The notes beneath the pieces were generated by a model, which saw nothing but the letters and a program-made list of their open reading frames with translations, was not told the origin of the DNA and searched no databases. Position numbers and translations under genes: made by a program. From Geotalea sp. SG265 (GTDB lineage: Bacteria; Desulfobacterota; Desulfuromonadia; Geobacterales; Geobacteraceae), in NCBI RefSeq assembly GCF_022808985.1, contig NZ_JAKZFT010000004.1, positions 186,001 through 250,000 of the forward strand: a stretch of DNA of 64,000 bases, in the 5' to 3' direction. Shown one piece after another: positions 27,664 to 35,698 of the stretch. Numbering within the stretch: the stretch's first letter is position 1; every line of letters begins with the position of its first letter.

Positions 27664-27842
27664 GAGCAGGCAGACGTGGCGTCGGGAGTGAGCGACGAGC
27701 CACAGCGGCGAGCGGACACCCGCCGTGCGGCGAACGGAGAATGGCTCGCGGGTTCAAGCATTATGCCGCATTAGGAGGTCGACACCGCAAGGTCCGCAGC
27801 TGTGGCGACAGAGCGAACGGACGAGGTCACGGCTGCCTGCTC
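27664..27842. repeat. Nested palindromic element (about 179 bp) inside the efflux operon
   Basis: Three concentric inverted pairs: GAGCAGGCAGACGTG (27664-27678) with CACGGCTGCCTGCTC (27828-27842, one mismatch); GCCACAGC (27699-27706) with GCTGTGGC (27799-27806); TGCGGC (27726-27731) with GCCGCA (27765-27770). The centres of the outer two coincide near 27753. It fills nearly the whole gap between the EmrA-like and EmrB-like genes and has no credible reading frame. Could be a MITE-like element or a structured RNA. Confidence 0.6.
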
Positions 27843-27862
27843 AATCATAACGACATCCATTT

Positions 27863-29419
27863 ATGACAACCAGCCCGAAAACAATCAATAAATGGCTCAT
27901 CACCATCGCGGTCATGCTCCCCACCATAATGGAGATCATCGACACCTCGGTGGCCAACGTCGCCCTGCCCCACATGCAGGGGAGCCTCAACGCCGGCACC
28001 GACGAGATCACCTGGGTGCTCACCTCCTATCTCGTTGCTAACGCTGTGGTGCTCCCCATGACCGGCTGGCTGGCGCGCATGTTCGGCAGGAAGCGTTTCC
28101 TCCTGACCTGCATCGTCCTCTTCACCGTCTCGTCCTTTCTCTGCGGTGCCGCTCCAACGCTGGAACTGCTCATCTTCTTCCGCATCATCCAGGGAGCGGC
28201 CGGAGGCGCCCTCATCCCCACCAGCCAGGCGATCATGATGGAAACCTTCCCCCCCCAGGAACAGGGGATGGCAATGGCCATCTTCGGCGTCGGCGCCATG
28301 TTCGGCCCGATCATCGGCCCGGCCCTGGGGGGGTGGATCACCGATAACCTCAATTGGCGCTGGATTTTCTACATCAACCTCCCCATCGGCGTCATTGCCG
28401 TCATCATGGTCGCCTACTTCATCTATGATCCCGCCTACCTGAAAGGGAAGGTCCGCGCCGCCATCGACTATTGGGGCCTGGCGCTGCTGATCATAGGCCT
28501 GGGAACCCTGCAGGTGGTTCTGGACAAGGGGCAGCAGGACGATTGGTTCAGTTCCTCCTTCATCCTGACCAATGCCGTTATCTCCGCCTTAACACTTTCA
28601 GCACTGATTTACGTGGAGCTGAAACACCCCCATCCCATCGTCAACCTGCGGCTGTTCAAGAATGTCTCCTTCTCCGCCGGCAACTTCATCATGTTCATCG
28701 TCGGCTTCTGCCTCTACAGCTCAATCATGCTCATTCCCCTCTTTCTCCAGACCCTCATGGGCTACGATGCCACCCTGGCCGGGATGGTTCTGGCCCCGGG
28801 AGGGGTGGCCACCCTCATTACCATGCCCTTTGTCGGCGCCGCCATCCAGCGCTACGACGGCCGCAAGGTTGTACTCTGCGGACTGATCATCGGCGCCTGG
28901 TCAATGTTCATCATGCGCGGCTTCACCCTGGAAGCCTCCTACTGGGATTTCGTCTGGCCGCGGATCATACTCGGCTTCGGCCTGGCCATGATCTTCGTCC
29001 CCCTGACCACTGTCACCCTGGCCACAATCCAGCGGGAGGAAATGGGCAACGCCACCGGTATCTTCAACTTGCTGCGCAACGTGGGGGGCAGCGTCGGCAT
29101 CGCCATTTCCGCCACTATGCTCGCCCGCTACGGGCAATTCTACCAGAACAGCCTGGTGGGACACATCACGCCATATGATCCGGCGGTCCGCCAGCGACTG
29201 GCCGCCCTGAAACAGGCGGCCCTGAGAAGAGGCATCGACGCCGCCACCGCCGACAAGACCGCCCTCGCCTCCATCTACGGCATCGTCCGCCGCCAGGCGG
29301 CCATGCTTGCCTACAACCGCATTTTCTGGATCGTGGGTATCGCCTTTCTCATCATCATCCCCTTCCTCCTCCTGCTGAAAAAGCCCAAGCGACACAGGGG
29401 TCCGGTGGAAATACACTGA
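27863..29419 (+). CDS. emrB: DHA2-family MFS drug efflux pump (EmrB/QacA type)
   Basis: 518 residues, 14 hydrophobic helices expected. Motif D1 (MEIIDTSVANVALPHMQGSL) in helix 1, motif A GWLARMFGRKRFLL, and motif C region GAMFGPIIGPALGGWI are the hallmarks of the DHA2 proton antiporter group. Works with the EmrA-like adaptor and TolC-like channel upstream. No clear ribosome site precedes ATG 27863, and the structured element lies immediately upstream, which may limit pump translation (inference). Confidence 0.93.
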   Translation: MTTSPKTINKWLITIAVMLPTIMEIIDTSVANVALPHMQGSLNAGTDEITWVLTSYLVANAVVLPMTGWLARMFGRKRFLLTCIVLFTVSSFLCGAAPTLELLIFFRIIQGAAGGALIPTSQAIMMETFPPQEQGMAMAIFGVGAMFGPIIGPALGGWITDNLNWRWIFYINLPIGVIAVIMVAYFIYDPAYLKGKVRAAIDYWGLALLIIGLGTLQVVLDKGQQDDWFSSSFILTNAVISALTLSALIYVELKHPHPIVNLRLFKNVSFSAGNFIMFIVGFCLYSSIMLIPLFLQTLMGYDATLAGMVLAPGGVATLITMPFVGAAIQRYDGRKVVLCGLIIGAWSMFIMRGFTLEASYWDFVWPRIILGFGLAMIFVPLTTVTLATIQREEMGNATGIFNLLRNVGGSVGIAISATMLARYGQFYQNSLVGHITPYDPAVRQRLAALKQAALRRGIDAATADKTALASIYGIVRRQAAMLAYNRIFWIVGIAFLIIIPFLLLLKKPKRHRGPVEIH

Positions 29420-29499
29420 CAATCGCGTCCCCTGGCAGCGGAAAAATCCTGTGGTAGAATTAAAAAGCTATCATTATATAATGACTGCCGGAGGCACGC

Positions 29500-31803
29500 A
29501 TGCTCCGTTTGTCTCCACAAATCAAACTCACCCCCATGTCTATCGTTCTTATCTACACCCTGACCGGTGTCCTCTGGGCAGTGGCGGCCATGACACTCCA
29601 TTCGGGTCAGATGGGCCGATACTTGACCTTCATCCGCTTCGAGATCGCCAACCACGCCTTTTTCATCGTCGTCACCGCCCTCATGCTTTACTTTCTCATC
29701 CATCACAGCATGGAAGAGATCATGCGCCGGGAAGAAACGCTGCACCGGGTAAGCCGCGCCTTCAAGGCGCTGAGCGAGTGCAACAAGGCCCTCATTCACG
29801 CCACCGACGAAATCCAGCTCATGGAGCAGATCTGCCGGACCTTCGTGGCGATCGGCGGCTATCGTCTGGCCTGGGTCGGCATCGCCGAAAAGGACGAGGA
29901 AGGAAGCATTCGCCCCGTTGCCCATTGGGGGGACCGGAACGGCTATCTGCAGAATCTGAAACTGTCGTGGCTGGATAACGAGTGGGGACGGGGCCCGACG
30001 GGGACGGCCCTGCGCACCGGCAAGACCATCGTCGTGCAGCACATCCCCTCGGACCCGGCCTGGGAGTTGTGGCGGGACAGGGCCATGGAGCATGGCTTTG
30101 CTGCGTCCATTTCCCTTCCCCTCTCCTTCGAAAAGGGTCCGTCCGGCGCCCTGGTCATCCTTGCCGGCGAAGAAGGTGCCTTCGACACCACCGAGGTGAA
30201 GCTCCTGGAAGAGCTGGCCGCCGACCTCTCCTTCGGCATCAGGGCACTGCGCAAGGATGGGGAACGAAAGGAGGCGGAAAAAGAACGGACCCTTTTCGCC
30301 TCGGTGATCCAGCAAGCCCAGGAGGGAATCATCCTCATGGACGACAGCGGTCGGATCCATTACGCTAACCCCGCCGTGGAGGCGATCATCGGCCATGCCC
30401 CGGACACCATGACCGGCAGGAACATCCGGGATATCGACTGCGAGCCCCACATGCACGGCTTCTACACAGCCATCTGGGAAGCCGTATCCCGCGGCGAAAC
30501 ACGCATCACCAATGCTATTCAGAAGGGGGGCGAACACCTCCCCTACTATTTCGACGCCACCCTCTGGTCCATCGCCGATGAAGCCGGCAATGCCACTACC
30601 TACGTGGCATTGATCAGGGATGTGACCCACGAGGTCAAACTTGAGCGGCAGCTGAGCCAGGCCCAGCGCATGGAGTCCATCGGCACCCTGGCCGGAGGGA
30701 TCGCCCACGATTTCAACAACAGCCTGGCCTCCATCATCACCTGCACCGAGATGGCCAGAGATGACGTGCCCGAGGAGAGCCCAGTCCGGGAACTTCTGGA
30801 CGTAGTGCTCAAGTCCAGCTACCGGGGCAGGAACCTGGTCAGGCAGATCCTCACCTTCAGCTGTCAGGTGGAACAGGAGCGGCAGCCGGTTCATGTGGAG
30901 CGCGTCATTAACGAATGCCTCAAGCTGCTGCGTGCCTCCTTTCCCACCTCCATCACCATCCGCCCCAATATCTGCAACGCGCCGGGCATGGTACTGGCCG
31001 ATCCGACCCAGATCCACCAGATCATCATGAACCTGTGCACCAACTCGGGCCACGCCATGCATGAGAGCGGCGGCGTTCTGGAGATCGCCCTGATCAACGT
31101 GGACCTGGACACGGCCGCCGTCTCAGGCTTTCCCGACCTCCCTTCCGGCCGCTATCTTAAGCTGAGCGTGCAGGACACCGGGCACGGCATGGACCAGGCA
31201 ACCATGGAGCGGATCTTCGATCCCTTTTTCACCACCAAGACCCGGGGGGAAGGAACTGGACTTGGGCTGTCGGTGGTGCACGGCATCGTCAAGAACCACG
31301 GAGGGGCCATCACGGTCATCAGTAAACCTGGCAAGGGGACCTGCTTCCACATCTTTCTCCCCCGAACCGATGATCCGGAATCATGCCAAGCCGATAATCG
31401 GCAGCTCCCCCCCATGGAGGGGCGGGAGAGGATTCTCTTCGTCGATGACGAAGAAGACCTGCTCTTTGCGGGCAAAAAGATGCTGGAGCGGCTGGGGTAC
31501 CGGGTGGAGTCGTGCCGGGACGGCAATGAGGCACTGACGGCATTCAGGCTGGAGCCCCATGGCTACGACCTGGTTATCACCGACCAGACCATGCCCCACA
31601 TGACAGGCACGGAACTGACCAGGGAGATCCTGCGGATCAGGAAAGACATGCCGGTCATATTATGTACCGGCTTCGGCCATGCCTCCCAGGAATTCGCCAC
31701 CCGCGAGGGACAGGAATCCATCGGCATTCGTGAGCTGGCCCTGAAACCCTTCGAACGAGGGGAAATGGCCAGGCTGATACGCCGGGTGCTGGATCAAGGG
31801 TAA
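29500..31803 (+). CDS. Hybrid sensor histidine kinase (TM, GAF, PAS, HisKA, HATPase, receiver)
   Basis: 767 residues. Two membrane helices (about 13-35 and 48-67), a GAF domain (about 90-245; VAIGGYRLAWVGIA, GPTGTALRTGKTIV), PAS (about 265-390; EGIILMDDSGRIHYANPAVE), HisKA with phospho-His in GGIAHDFNNSLASI, HATPase (VQDTGHGMD, GTGLGLSVVHGIV) and a C-terminal receiver with acceptor Asp in LVITDQTMPHMTG. GGAGG lies before the ATG. It immediately precedes the sigma-54 regulator, separated by an inverted-repeat element, and is the likely partner. The TATAAT at 29477-29482 may be its -10. Confidence 0.94.
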   Translation: MLRLSPQIKLTPMSIVLIYTLTGVLWAVAAMTLHSGQMGRYLTFIRFEIANHAFFIVVTALMLYFLIHHSMEEIMRREETLHRVSRAFKALSECNKALIHATDEIQLMEQICRTFVAIGGYRLAWVGIAEKDEEGSIRPVAHWGDRNGYLQNLKLSWLDNEWGRGPTGTALRTGKTIVVQHIPSDPAWELWRDRAMEHGFAASISLPLSFEKGPSGALVILAGEEGAFDTTEVKLLEELAADLSFGIRALRKDGERKEAEKERTLFASVIQQAQEGIILMDDSGRIHYANPAVEAIIGHAPDTMTGRNIRDIDCEPHMHGFYTAIWEAVSRGETRITNAIQKGGEHLPYYFDATLWSIADEAGNATTYVALIRDVTHEVKLERQLSQAQRMESIGTLAGGIAHDFNNSLASIITCTEMARDDVPEESPVRELLDVVLKSSYRGRNLVRQILTFSCQVEQERQPVHVERVINECLKLLRASFPTSITIRPNICNAPGMVLADPTQIHQIIMNLCTNSGHAMHESGGVLEIALINVDLDTAAVSGFPDLPSGRYLKLSVQDTGHGMDQATMERIFDPFFTTKTRGEGTGLGLSVVHGIVKNHGGAITVISKPGKGTCFHIFLPRTDDPESCQADNRQLPPMEGRERILFVDDEEDLLFAGKKMLERLGYRVESCRDGNEALTAFRLEPHGYDLVITDQTMPHMTGTELTREILRIRKDMPVILCTGFGHASQEFATREGQESIGIRELALKPFERGEMARLIRRVLDQG

Positions 31804-31816
31804 CACCCAAGACTCC

Positions 31817-31968
31817 ACCACGAATGGCACGAATCAGCACGAATAAAACCTTTTCCGGAAATGATTGAAAGAATCACTCTGGCTCAACGCATGACAAAGC
31901 AGCATCATGGTTCAAAGAGAATCGCCTAAAGCCATTTGTATTCGTGACCATTCGTGTCATTCGTGGTT
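31817..31968. repeat. Inverted CACGAAT element between kinase and regulator
   Basis: The left arm (31817-31854) has CACGAAT three times at about 10-base intervals, then AAAACCTTTT; the right arm (31938-31968, followed by AAAGGTTTTTT) has its complement ATTCGTG three times. The rest of the 185-base gap shows no gene. Similar CACGAATGACACGAAT-type intergenic repeats occur in many bacterial genomes, so this is probably a dispersed palindromic element. Confidence 0.6.
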
Positions 31969-31988
31969 AAAGGTTTTTTGAGGAATCA

Positions 31989-33398
31989 ATGGCAAAGATC
32001 CTCATCATCGACGACGACGAACTGATGTGCCAGTCCCTGTCCCACGTGGCCATGCGCTGGAGGCATGATGTGGCCTGCTGCCATACCTTGGCGGCCGGGC
32101 GACAGCAGCTCTCTGCCAATGATTTCGACGTGGTTTTCCTTGATGTGCGCATGCCCGATGGAGACGGGCTGGCCCTTCTGCCAGAGATTCAGGCTGCCCC
32201 ATCTGCCCCGGAAGCCATCATCATGACCGGCTACGGCAACCCCACGGGGGCCGAACTGGCCATCAACAACGGCGCCTGGGACTATATCGAAAAAGGGGCT
32301 TCGGTAAAGGACATCACCCTTTCCCTGGTCCGGGCACTTGAGTACCGCAAGCAGAAGCAGCAGGGAAGCGGGGCTAGAAACGTGGTGATGCTCAAGCGTG
32401 ACGGCATAGTCGGCGCCAGCCCCCGCATCAATGCCTGCTTAGAGCAGGTGGCGCAGGCTTCGGGCAGTGACGCCGGAGTTCTCGTTACCGGCGAAACCGG
32501 ATCGGGGAAAGAGCTCTTTGCCCGGGCCATCCATGCCAACAGCGCCCGGGCAGAAAAACCGTTCGTCGTGGTCGATTGCGCCGCCCTGCCCGATACCCTG
32601 GTGGAAAGCCTGCTATTCGGCCATGAAAAAGGTGCCTTTACCGGCGCGGAGCAGGCACGGAGCGGGCTCGTCGCCCAGGCCGACGACGGGACGCTCTTTC
32701 TCGACGAGGTGGGAGAGCTTCCCCTTGCCGTCCAGAAAGCCTTTCTGCGCGTTCTGCAGGAGCACCGCTTCCGACCGGTGGGAAGCCGGCTGGAAATTTC
32801 CAGCGATTTCCGGCTAATCGCCGCCACCAACAGGAACTTGGAGGAGATGGCCGATAGGGGAAGCTTCCGCCAGGACCTGCTCTATCGTCTCCGGACCTTT
32901 GCCATCGAGCTCCCCCCCCTGCGGGAGCGCCGGGAGGATATCAGAATTCTGGCCCGAACCTTTGTGGACAGGGTTTGCGAGCGATATTCCCTTGGCGCCA
33001 AAGGCTTTACCCCGGACTTCATGCGGATGCTCGCCTCCTATGTCTGGCCGGGAAACGTGCGGGAACTGTTCAATTCCCTTGAACGCGCTGTTGCCGCCGC
33101 AGGGAGCGAAGCGATCCTTTTCCCCAAGCACCTGCCGACCCAGATCAGGGTGCAGGTGGCGAAGGCATCCGTCGGCACCGGTCAGTCCCAGGCCGAATCC
33201 CCTACCCTTTCCATGGTTTCCTTCCCCCGATTCCACGACTTCCGCGAATCCATCTACACCCAGGCGGAAAGGCAGTACTTCCAGGACCTGCTATCCCTCT
33301 CGGGAGAAAACATCACCGAGGCCTGCCGCCTCTCCGGCCTTTCCCAATCCCGCCTCTATGCACTGCTGAAAAAGCTTGAACTGCCGAAAAGCTGCTGA
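31989..33398 (+). CDS. bccR: Sigma-54-dependent response regulator, BccR-like
   Basis: 469 residues. Receiver with acceptor D52 (VVFLDVRMPDGDG), AAA+ domain with Walker A GETGSGKE (about 167), canonical GAFTGA loop (about 215), Walker B GTLFLDE, and a Fis-type helix-turn-helix (ITEACRLSGLSQSRLYALLKKL). It precedes a GG-N10-GC promoter and the seven-heme cytochrome/b-cytochrome operon. In G. sulfurreducens a sigma-54 activator, BccR, controls CbcBA expression and sits next to it; the symbol rests on that layout, not on an alignment. Its own start follows a TTTTTTGAGGAATCA ribosome site. Confidence 0.85.
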   Translation: MAKILIIDDDELMCQSLSHVAMRWRHDVACCHTLAAGRQQLSANDFDVVFLDVRMPDGDGLALLPEIQAAPSAPEAIIMTGYGNPTGAELAINNGAWDYIEKGASVKDITLSLVRALEYRKQKQQGSGARNVVMLKRDGIVGASPRINACLEQVAQASGSDAGVLVTGETGSGKELFARAIHANSARAEKPFVVVDCAALPDTLVESLLFGHEKGAFTGAEQARSGLVAQADDGTLFLDEVGELPLAVQKAFLRVLQEHRFRPVGSRLEISSDFRLIAATNRNLEEMADRGSFRQDLLYRLRTFAIELPPLRERREDIRILARTFVDRVCERYSLGAKGFTPDFMRMLASYVWPGNVRELFNSLERAVAAAGSEAILFPKHLPTQIRVQVAKASVGTGQSQAESPTLSMVSFPRFHDFRESIYTQAERQYFQDLLSLSGENITEACRLSGLSQSRLYALLKKLELPKSC

Positions 33399-33426
33399 AG
33401 CCTTCCACATCGTCATTCCTGTTTCT

Positions 33427-33452
33427 CAGGAAATTTCCTGCCCGGCAGGAAA
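33427..33452. promoter_or_regulatory. Overlapping palindromes, candidate upstream activator sites
   Basis: CAGGAAATTTCCTG (33427-33440) is a perfect palindrome and shares bases with TTTCCTGCCCGGCAGGAAA (33434-33452), also perfect. They lie about 165 bases before the -24 element at 33604, a usual distance for sigma-54 enhancer sites. A related half site, CACAGGAAGG, is at about 33513. No T-run follows, arguing against a terminator for the regulator gene. Confidence 0.5.
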
Positions 33453-33602
33453 CCCCCAAACCTCTGTAATTACACGATTCCCATAGGAATACCGCCCATG
33501 CTCCCCTCTTTCACAGGAAGGCTCCGCTGTTCCGCCGCAACCACTCCTCCCGTAACCATGCGAAATTAATCAGCTTTAAAAAAATGAATCAATACTAATT
33601 TG

Positions 33603-33618
33603 CGGCATTACTGTTGCT
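33603..33618 (+). promoter_or_regulatory. Sigma-54 (-24/-12) promoter of the cytochrome operon
   Basis: CGGCATTACTGTTGCT: GG at 33604-33605 and GC at 33616-33617 with exactly 10 bases between, and GGCA plus TTGCT matching the consensus blocks. It is 44 bases before the first gene of the operon and directly downstream of a sigma-54 activator gene. Confidence 0.7.
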
Positions 33619-33661
33619 CTCTATCGGTTGAAACCAACGCCAAAGGCGAAAGGAGAGCGCT

Positions 33662-33907
33662 ATGAAACATCCGGTCGAAAACAGCCTGTGGAAATACACC
33701 AGTATGATGATCGTCGGGTTGATCGCTGCAGGCACCCTGATCGTGGCAGGGGCTGCCAACCTGCCGGCCGGCAGCAGCATGCTGGCCACCTTCTTTATCG
33801 TCTTCATGGGCGCCATCATCGCGCTGCAGCTGGTGCCGGGACTCATGCTTTTCGCAGCAATGATCAAGGGCATTTACGCCGCGCTGCGCAAGGAAAAAGA
33901 AGAGTAA
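33662..33907 (+). CDS. Small two-helix membrane protein, first gene of cytochrome operon
   Basis: 81 residues with two hydrophobic helices (MMIVGLIAAGTLIVAGAA and ATFFIVFMGAIIALQLVPGL) and a basic, then acidic tail. No family recognised. GGAGAGCG precedes the ATG. As the first gene after the sigma-54 promoter it may help assembly of the quinone oxidoreductase; this is a guess from position. Confidence 0.75.
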   Translation: MKHPVENSLWKYTSMMIVGLIAAGTLIVAGAANLPAGSSMLATFFIVFMGAIIALQLVPGLMLFAAMIKGIYAALRKEKEE

Positions 33908-33918
33908 AGGAGAAAAAC

Positions 33919-34341
33919 ATGAACGAGCAGGCAATCCTCATAGCCGACAGGGACAACGAGTTCCGCAACCAGATCGCCGAGTATTTCCGGCGTGCGGGTT
34001 ACCTTGTGGAGACGACCAATTCCGCTATCCATGCCTTCTGCAGCATCGTCGAAAAGCATATCCCCGTCATCCTGCTTGGAGAGGACTTCGACAGCAAGAT
34101 CGCTTCCGCCGACCTGATCCCTCTCCTTAAACGGTGCAACCGCCGCCTGGCGATCATCGTCGTCTCGGACCAGGTGCCGTTGTCGCTGGCCAGAAAGATA
34201 CGACAGGAAGGAATCTTCTACCATGCCCTGAGACCTGCCGGCCCGGCCGACCGGGAAGAGCTTCGCCAGGCGGTTGTCTGTGCCCTGAAGAGAAACGTAC
34301 CGGAACCATCCGGCACCAATAACGAGCAAAGGGAGGAATGA
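33919..34341 (+). CDS. Degenerate receiver-domain protein
   Basis: 140 residues with the alternating hydrophobic pattern of a response regulator receiver (ILIADRDNEFRNQIAEYFR at the start). The acidic pair survives as D10/D12, but the expected phospho-acceptor position reads LLGED (G54 by pattern, with E55 and D56 next), and the conserved Lys is Arg (HALRPAG). It is thus probably not phosphorylated in the normal way. AAGGAG precedes the ATG; 11 bases after the small membrane protein. No output domain. Confidence 0.75.
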   Translation: MNEQAILIADRDNEFRNQIAEYFRRAGYLVETTNSAIHAFCSIVEKHIPVILLGEDFDSKIASADLIPLLKRCNRRLAIIVVSDQVPLSLARKIRQEGIFYHALRPAGPADREELRQAVVCALKRNVPEPSGTNNEQREE

Positions 34342-34344
34342 ACC

Positions 34345-34581
34345 ATGAGACTTGCAGCCAAGACGATTACGGCAGTTGCAGGAACGGCCACCGCAGCAGT
34401 GGCGGCAGGGGAACCGCGGGAGGACGGTAGCGGGTTGGCGGTCGCCATCTTCCTGGCCTTCTGTGCCCTGATTGTCGTAGGACAGCTGTTGCCCATCTTT
34501 CGGACCCGCATCAACCGCAAAAGGGCGCAACAGGCTGCCGGCGAAGCCGTTCCGGTCAGGGAAGGGGAAGAGAGGCAGTGA
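34345..34581 (+). CDS. Small single-helix membrane protein of cytochrome operon
   Basis: 78 residues. A short Ala-rich N-terminus that could be a signal, a clear membrane helix (LAVAIFLAFCALIVVGQLL) and a basic cytoplasmic tail (RTRINRKRAQQAAGE). No known family. GGGAGGAATGAACC lies upstream; three bases after the receiver gene stop. Confidence 0.7.
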   Translation: MRLAAKTITAVAGTATAAVAAGEPREDGSGLAVAIFLAFCALIVVGQLLPIFRTRINRKRAQQAAGEAVPVREGEERQ

Positions 34582-34612
34582 TGATCCATCAAATTACAGG
34601 GGGAGGTACACC

Positions 34613-35698
34613 GTGAAAGAGACAGAAAACCTACTACTGCTCATTGCCGGTATCACGCTCCTGGCCGTGGCCGCCGCCCATGCAGGGGAAGAGGGCTATT
34701 CCTACGGCAGCATCGAAGGCAAAAGCGACACCTGCCTGGCATGCCACCGGGACGGGAAGGCCGTTGCCCCCCGCTACCGGATCGACACCGGCCAGTACAA
34801 CCACACGAGCCACGCCAGAATCGGCTGTGCCGCGTGTCACGACGGGATCTCGCCGGGCCATCCCGCCGACCGCATCGTCTCGAAGAAAACCTCCTGCAAC
34901 CAGTGCCACAGGGACACGGCCGAGGAGTATGGCCGCAGCAAGCATGCCGGCAAGGCATCCTGCGGCGATTGTCACAATCCGCACCAGGTAAGCGCTCCGG
35001 AAGAGATATCGGGGCAGGAAATGAACCGGATGTGCGCCAGCTGCCACAGCAAGGAAGCCATGGAGGCACGGCATGCTGCATGGCTGCCCCAGGCCGATCT
35101 GCACTTGGGCATGCTTCCCTGCGTGACCTGTCACACCGCTTCAGAAAACTACCTGATCACCCTTCACATCATAAAACGGGACGGTGACAATCCCTATGGG
35201 GAGTTCAGGCTGGCGACGTTCGCCGAACTCGACAAACTGGCGGAAGGCAAAGATATCCGGTCACTCATCGACACCAACAGCGACACGTACATTTCCTTGG
35301 AAGAACTGCGCCAGTTCAACCAAAAGCAGAACCAGAGGCTGCTGCGTCTCCAGGGGGTCATGGTCCCGGAACAGGTCACCCACGATTTCAAAGCTCTGGA
35401 GAGCCGCTGGAACTGCACCTTCTGCCATGCATCCGGACCCAAAGCCATGCAGAGGAGCACCCTGGCCCTGCCGGAAAGAAACGGCTCCTTCACCCGTATC
35501 GACGTGGAAAAGGGGGCAGTCCTTGAGGCACTGGGAAGCACCCCCGACTTCTATATGACCGGCGCCACCCGTAATGCCACCCTGAACAAGGTCGGCCTGG
35601 CCATCATCGCCGGAGGGCTGGTAATGCCCGTGGGACATGGTTTCCTGCGCTTTGTGACCCGTAAAAACAGAAAAGAAAGGAGTCACCGCCATGAGTGA
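34613..35698 (+). CDS. cbcA: Seven-heme c-type cytochrome with EF-hand, CbcA-like
   Basis: 361 residues. Signal peptide (LLLLIAGITLLAVAAAHA), then seven CXXCH sites at about residues 41, 72, 95, 117, 141, 170 and 268, and a C-terminal membrane anchor (GLAIIAGGLVMPVGHGFL). Between hemes six and seven sits a canonical EF-hand loop, DTNSDTYISLEE (220-231). It would take electrons from the b-type subunit and pass them to periplasmic carriers. Heme count, anchor and partner fit CbcA of the CbcBA complex. GTG start with GGGGGAGG upstream; overlaps the next gene by 8 bases. Confidence 0.88.
   Translation: MKETENLLLLIAGITLLAVAAAHAGEEGYSYGSIEGKSDTCLACHRDGKAVAPRYRIDTGQYNHTSHARIGCAACHDGISPGHPADRIVSKKTSCNQCHRDTAEEYGRSKHAGKASCGDCHNPHQVSAPEEISGQEMNRMCASCHSKEAMEARHAAWLPQADLHLGMLPCVTCHTASENYLITLHIIKRDGDNPYGEFRLATFAELDKLAEGKDIRSLIDTNSDTYISLEELRQFNQKQNQRLLRLQGVMVPEQVTHDFKALESRWNCTFCHASGPKAMQRSTLALPERNGSFTRIDVEKGAVLEALGSTPDFYMTGATRNATLNKVGLAIIAGGLVMPVGHGFLRFVTRKNRKERSHRHE

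Noticed and set aside
29311-31062. 583-residue minus-strand reading frame
   Set aside because: Opposite the hybrid kinase and the MFS gene end; no motif, and the plus-strand genes are unambiguous.
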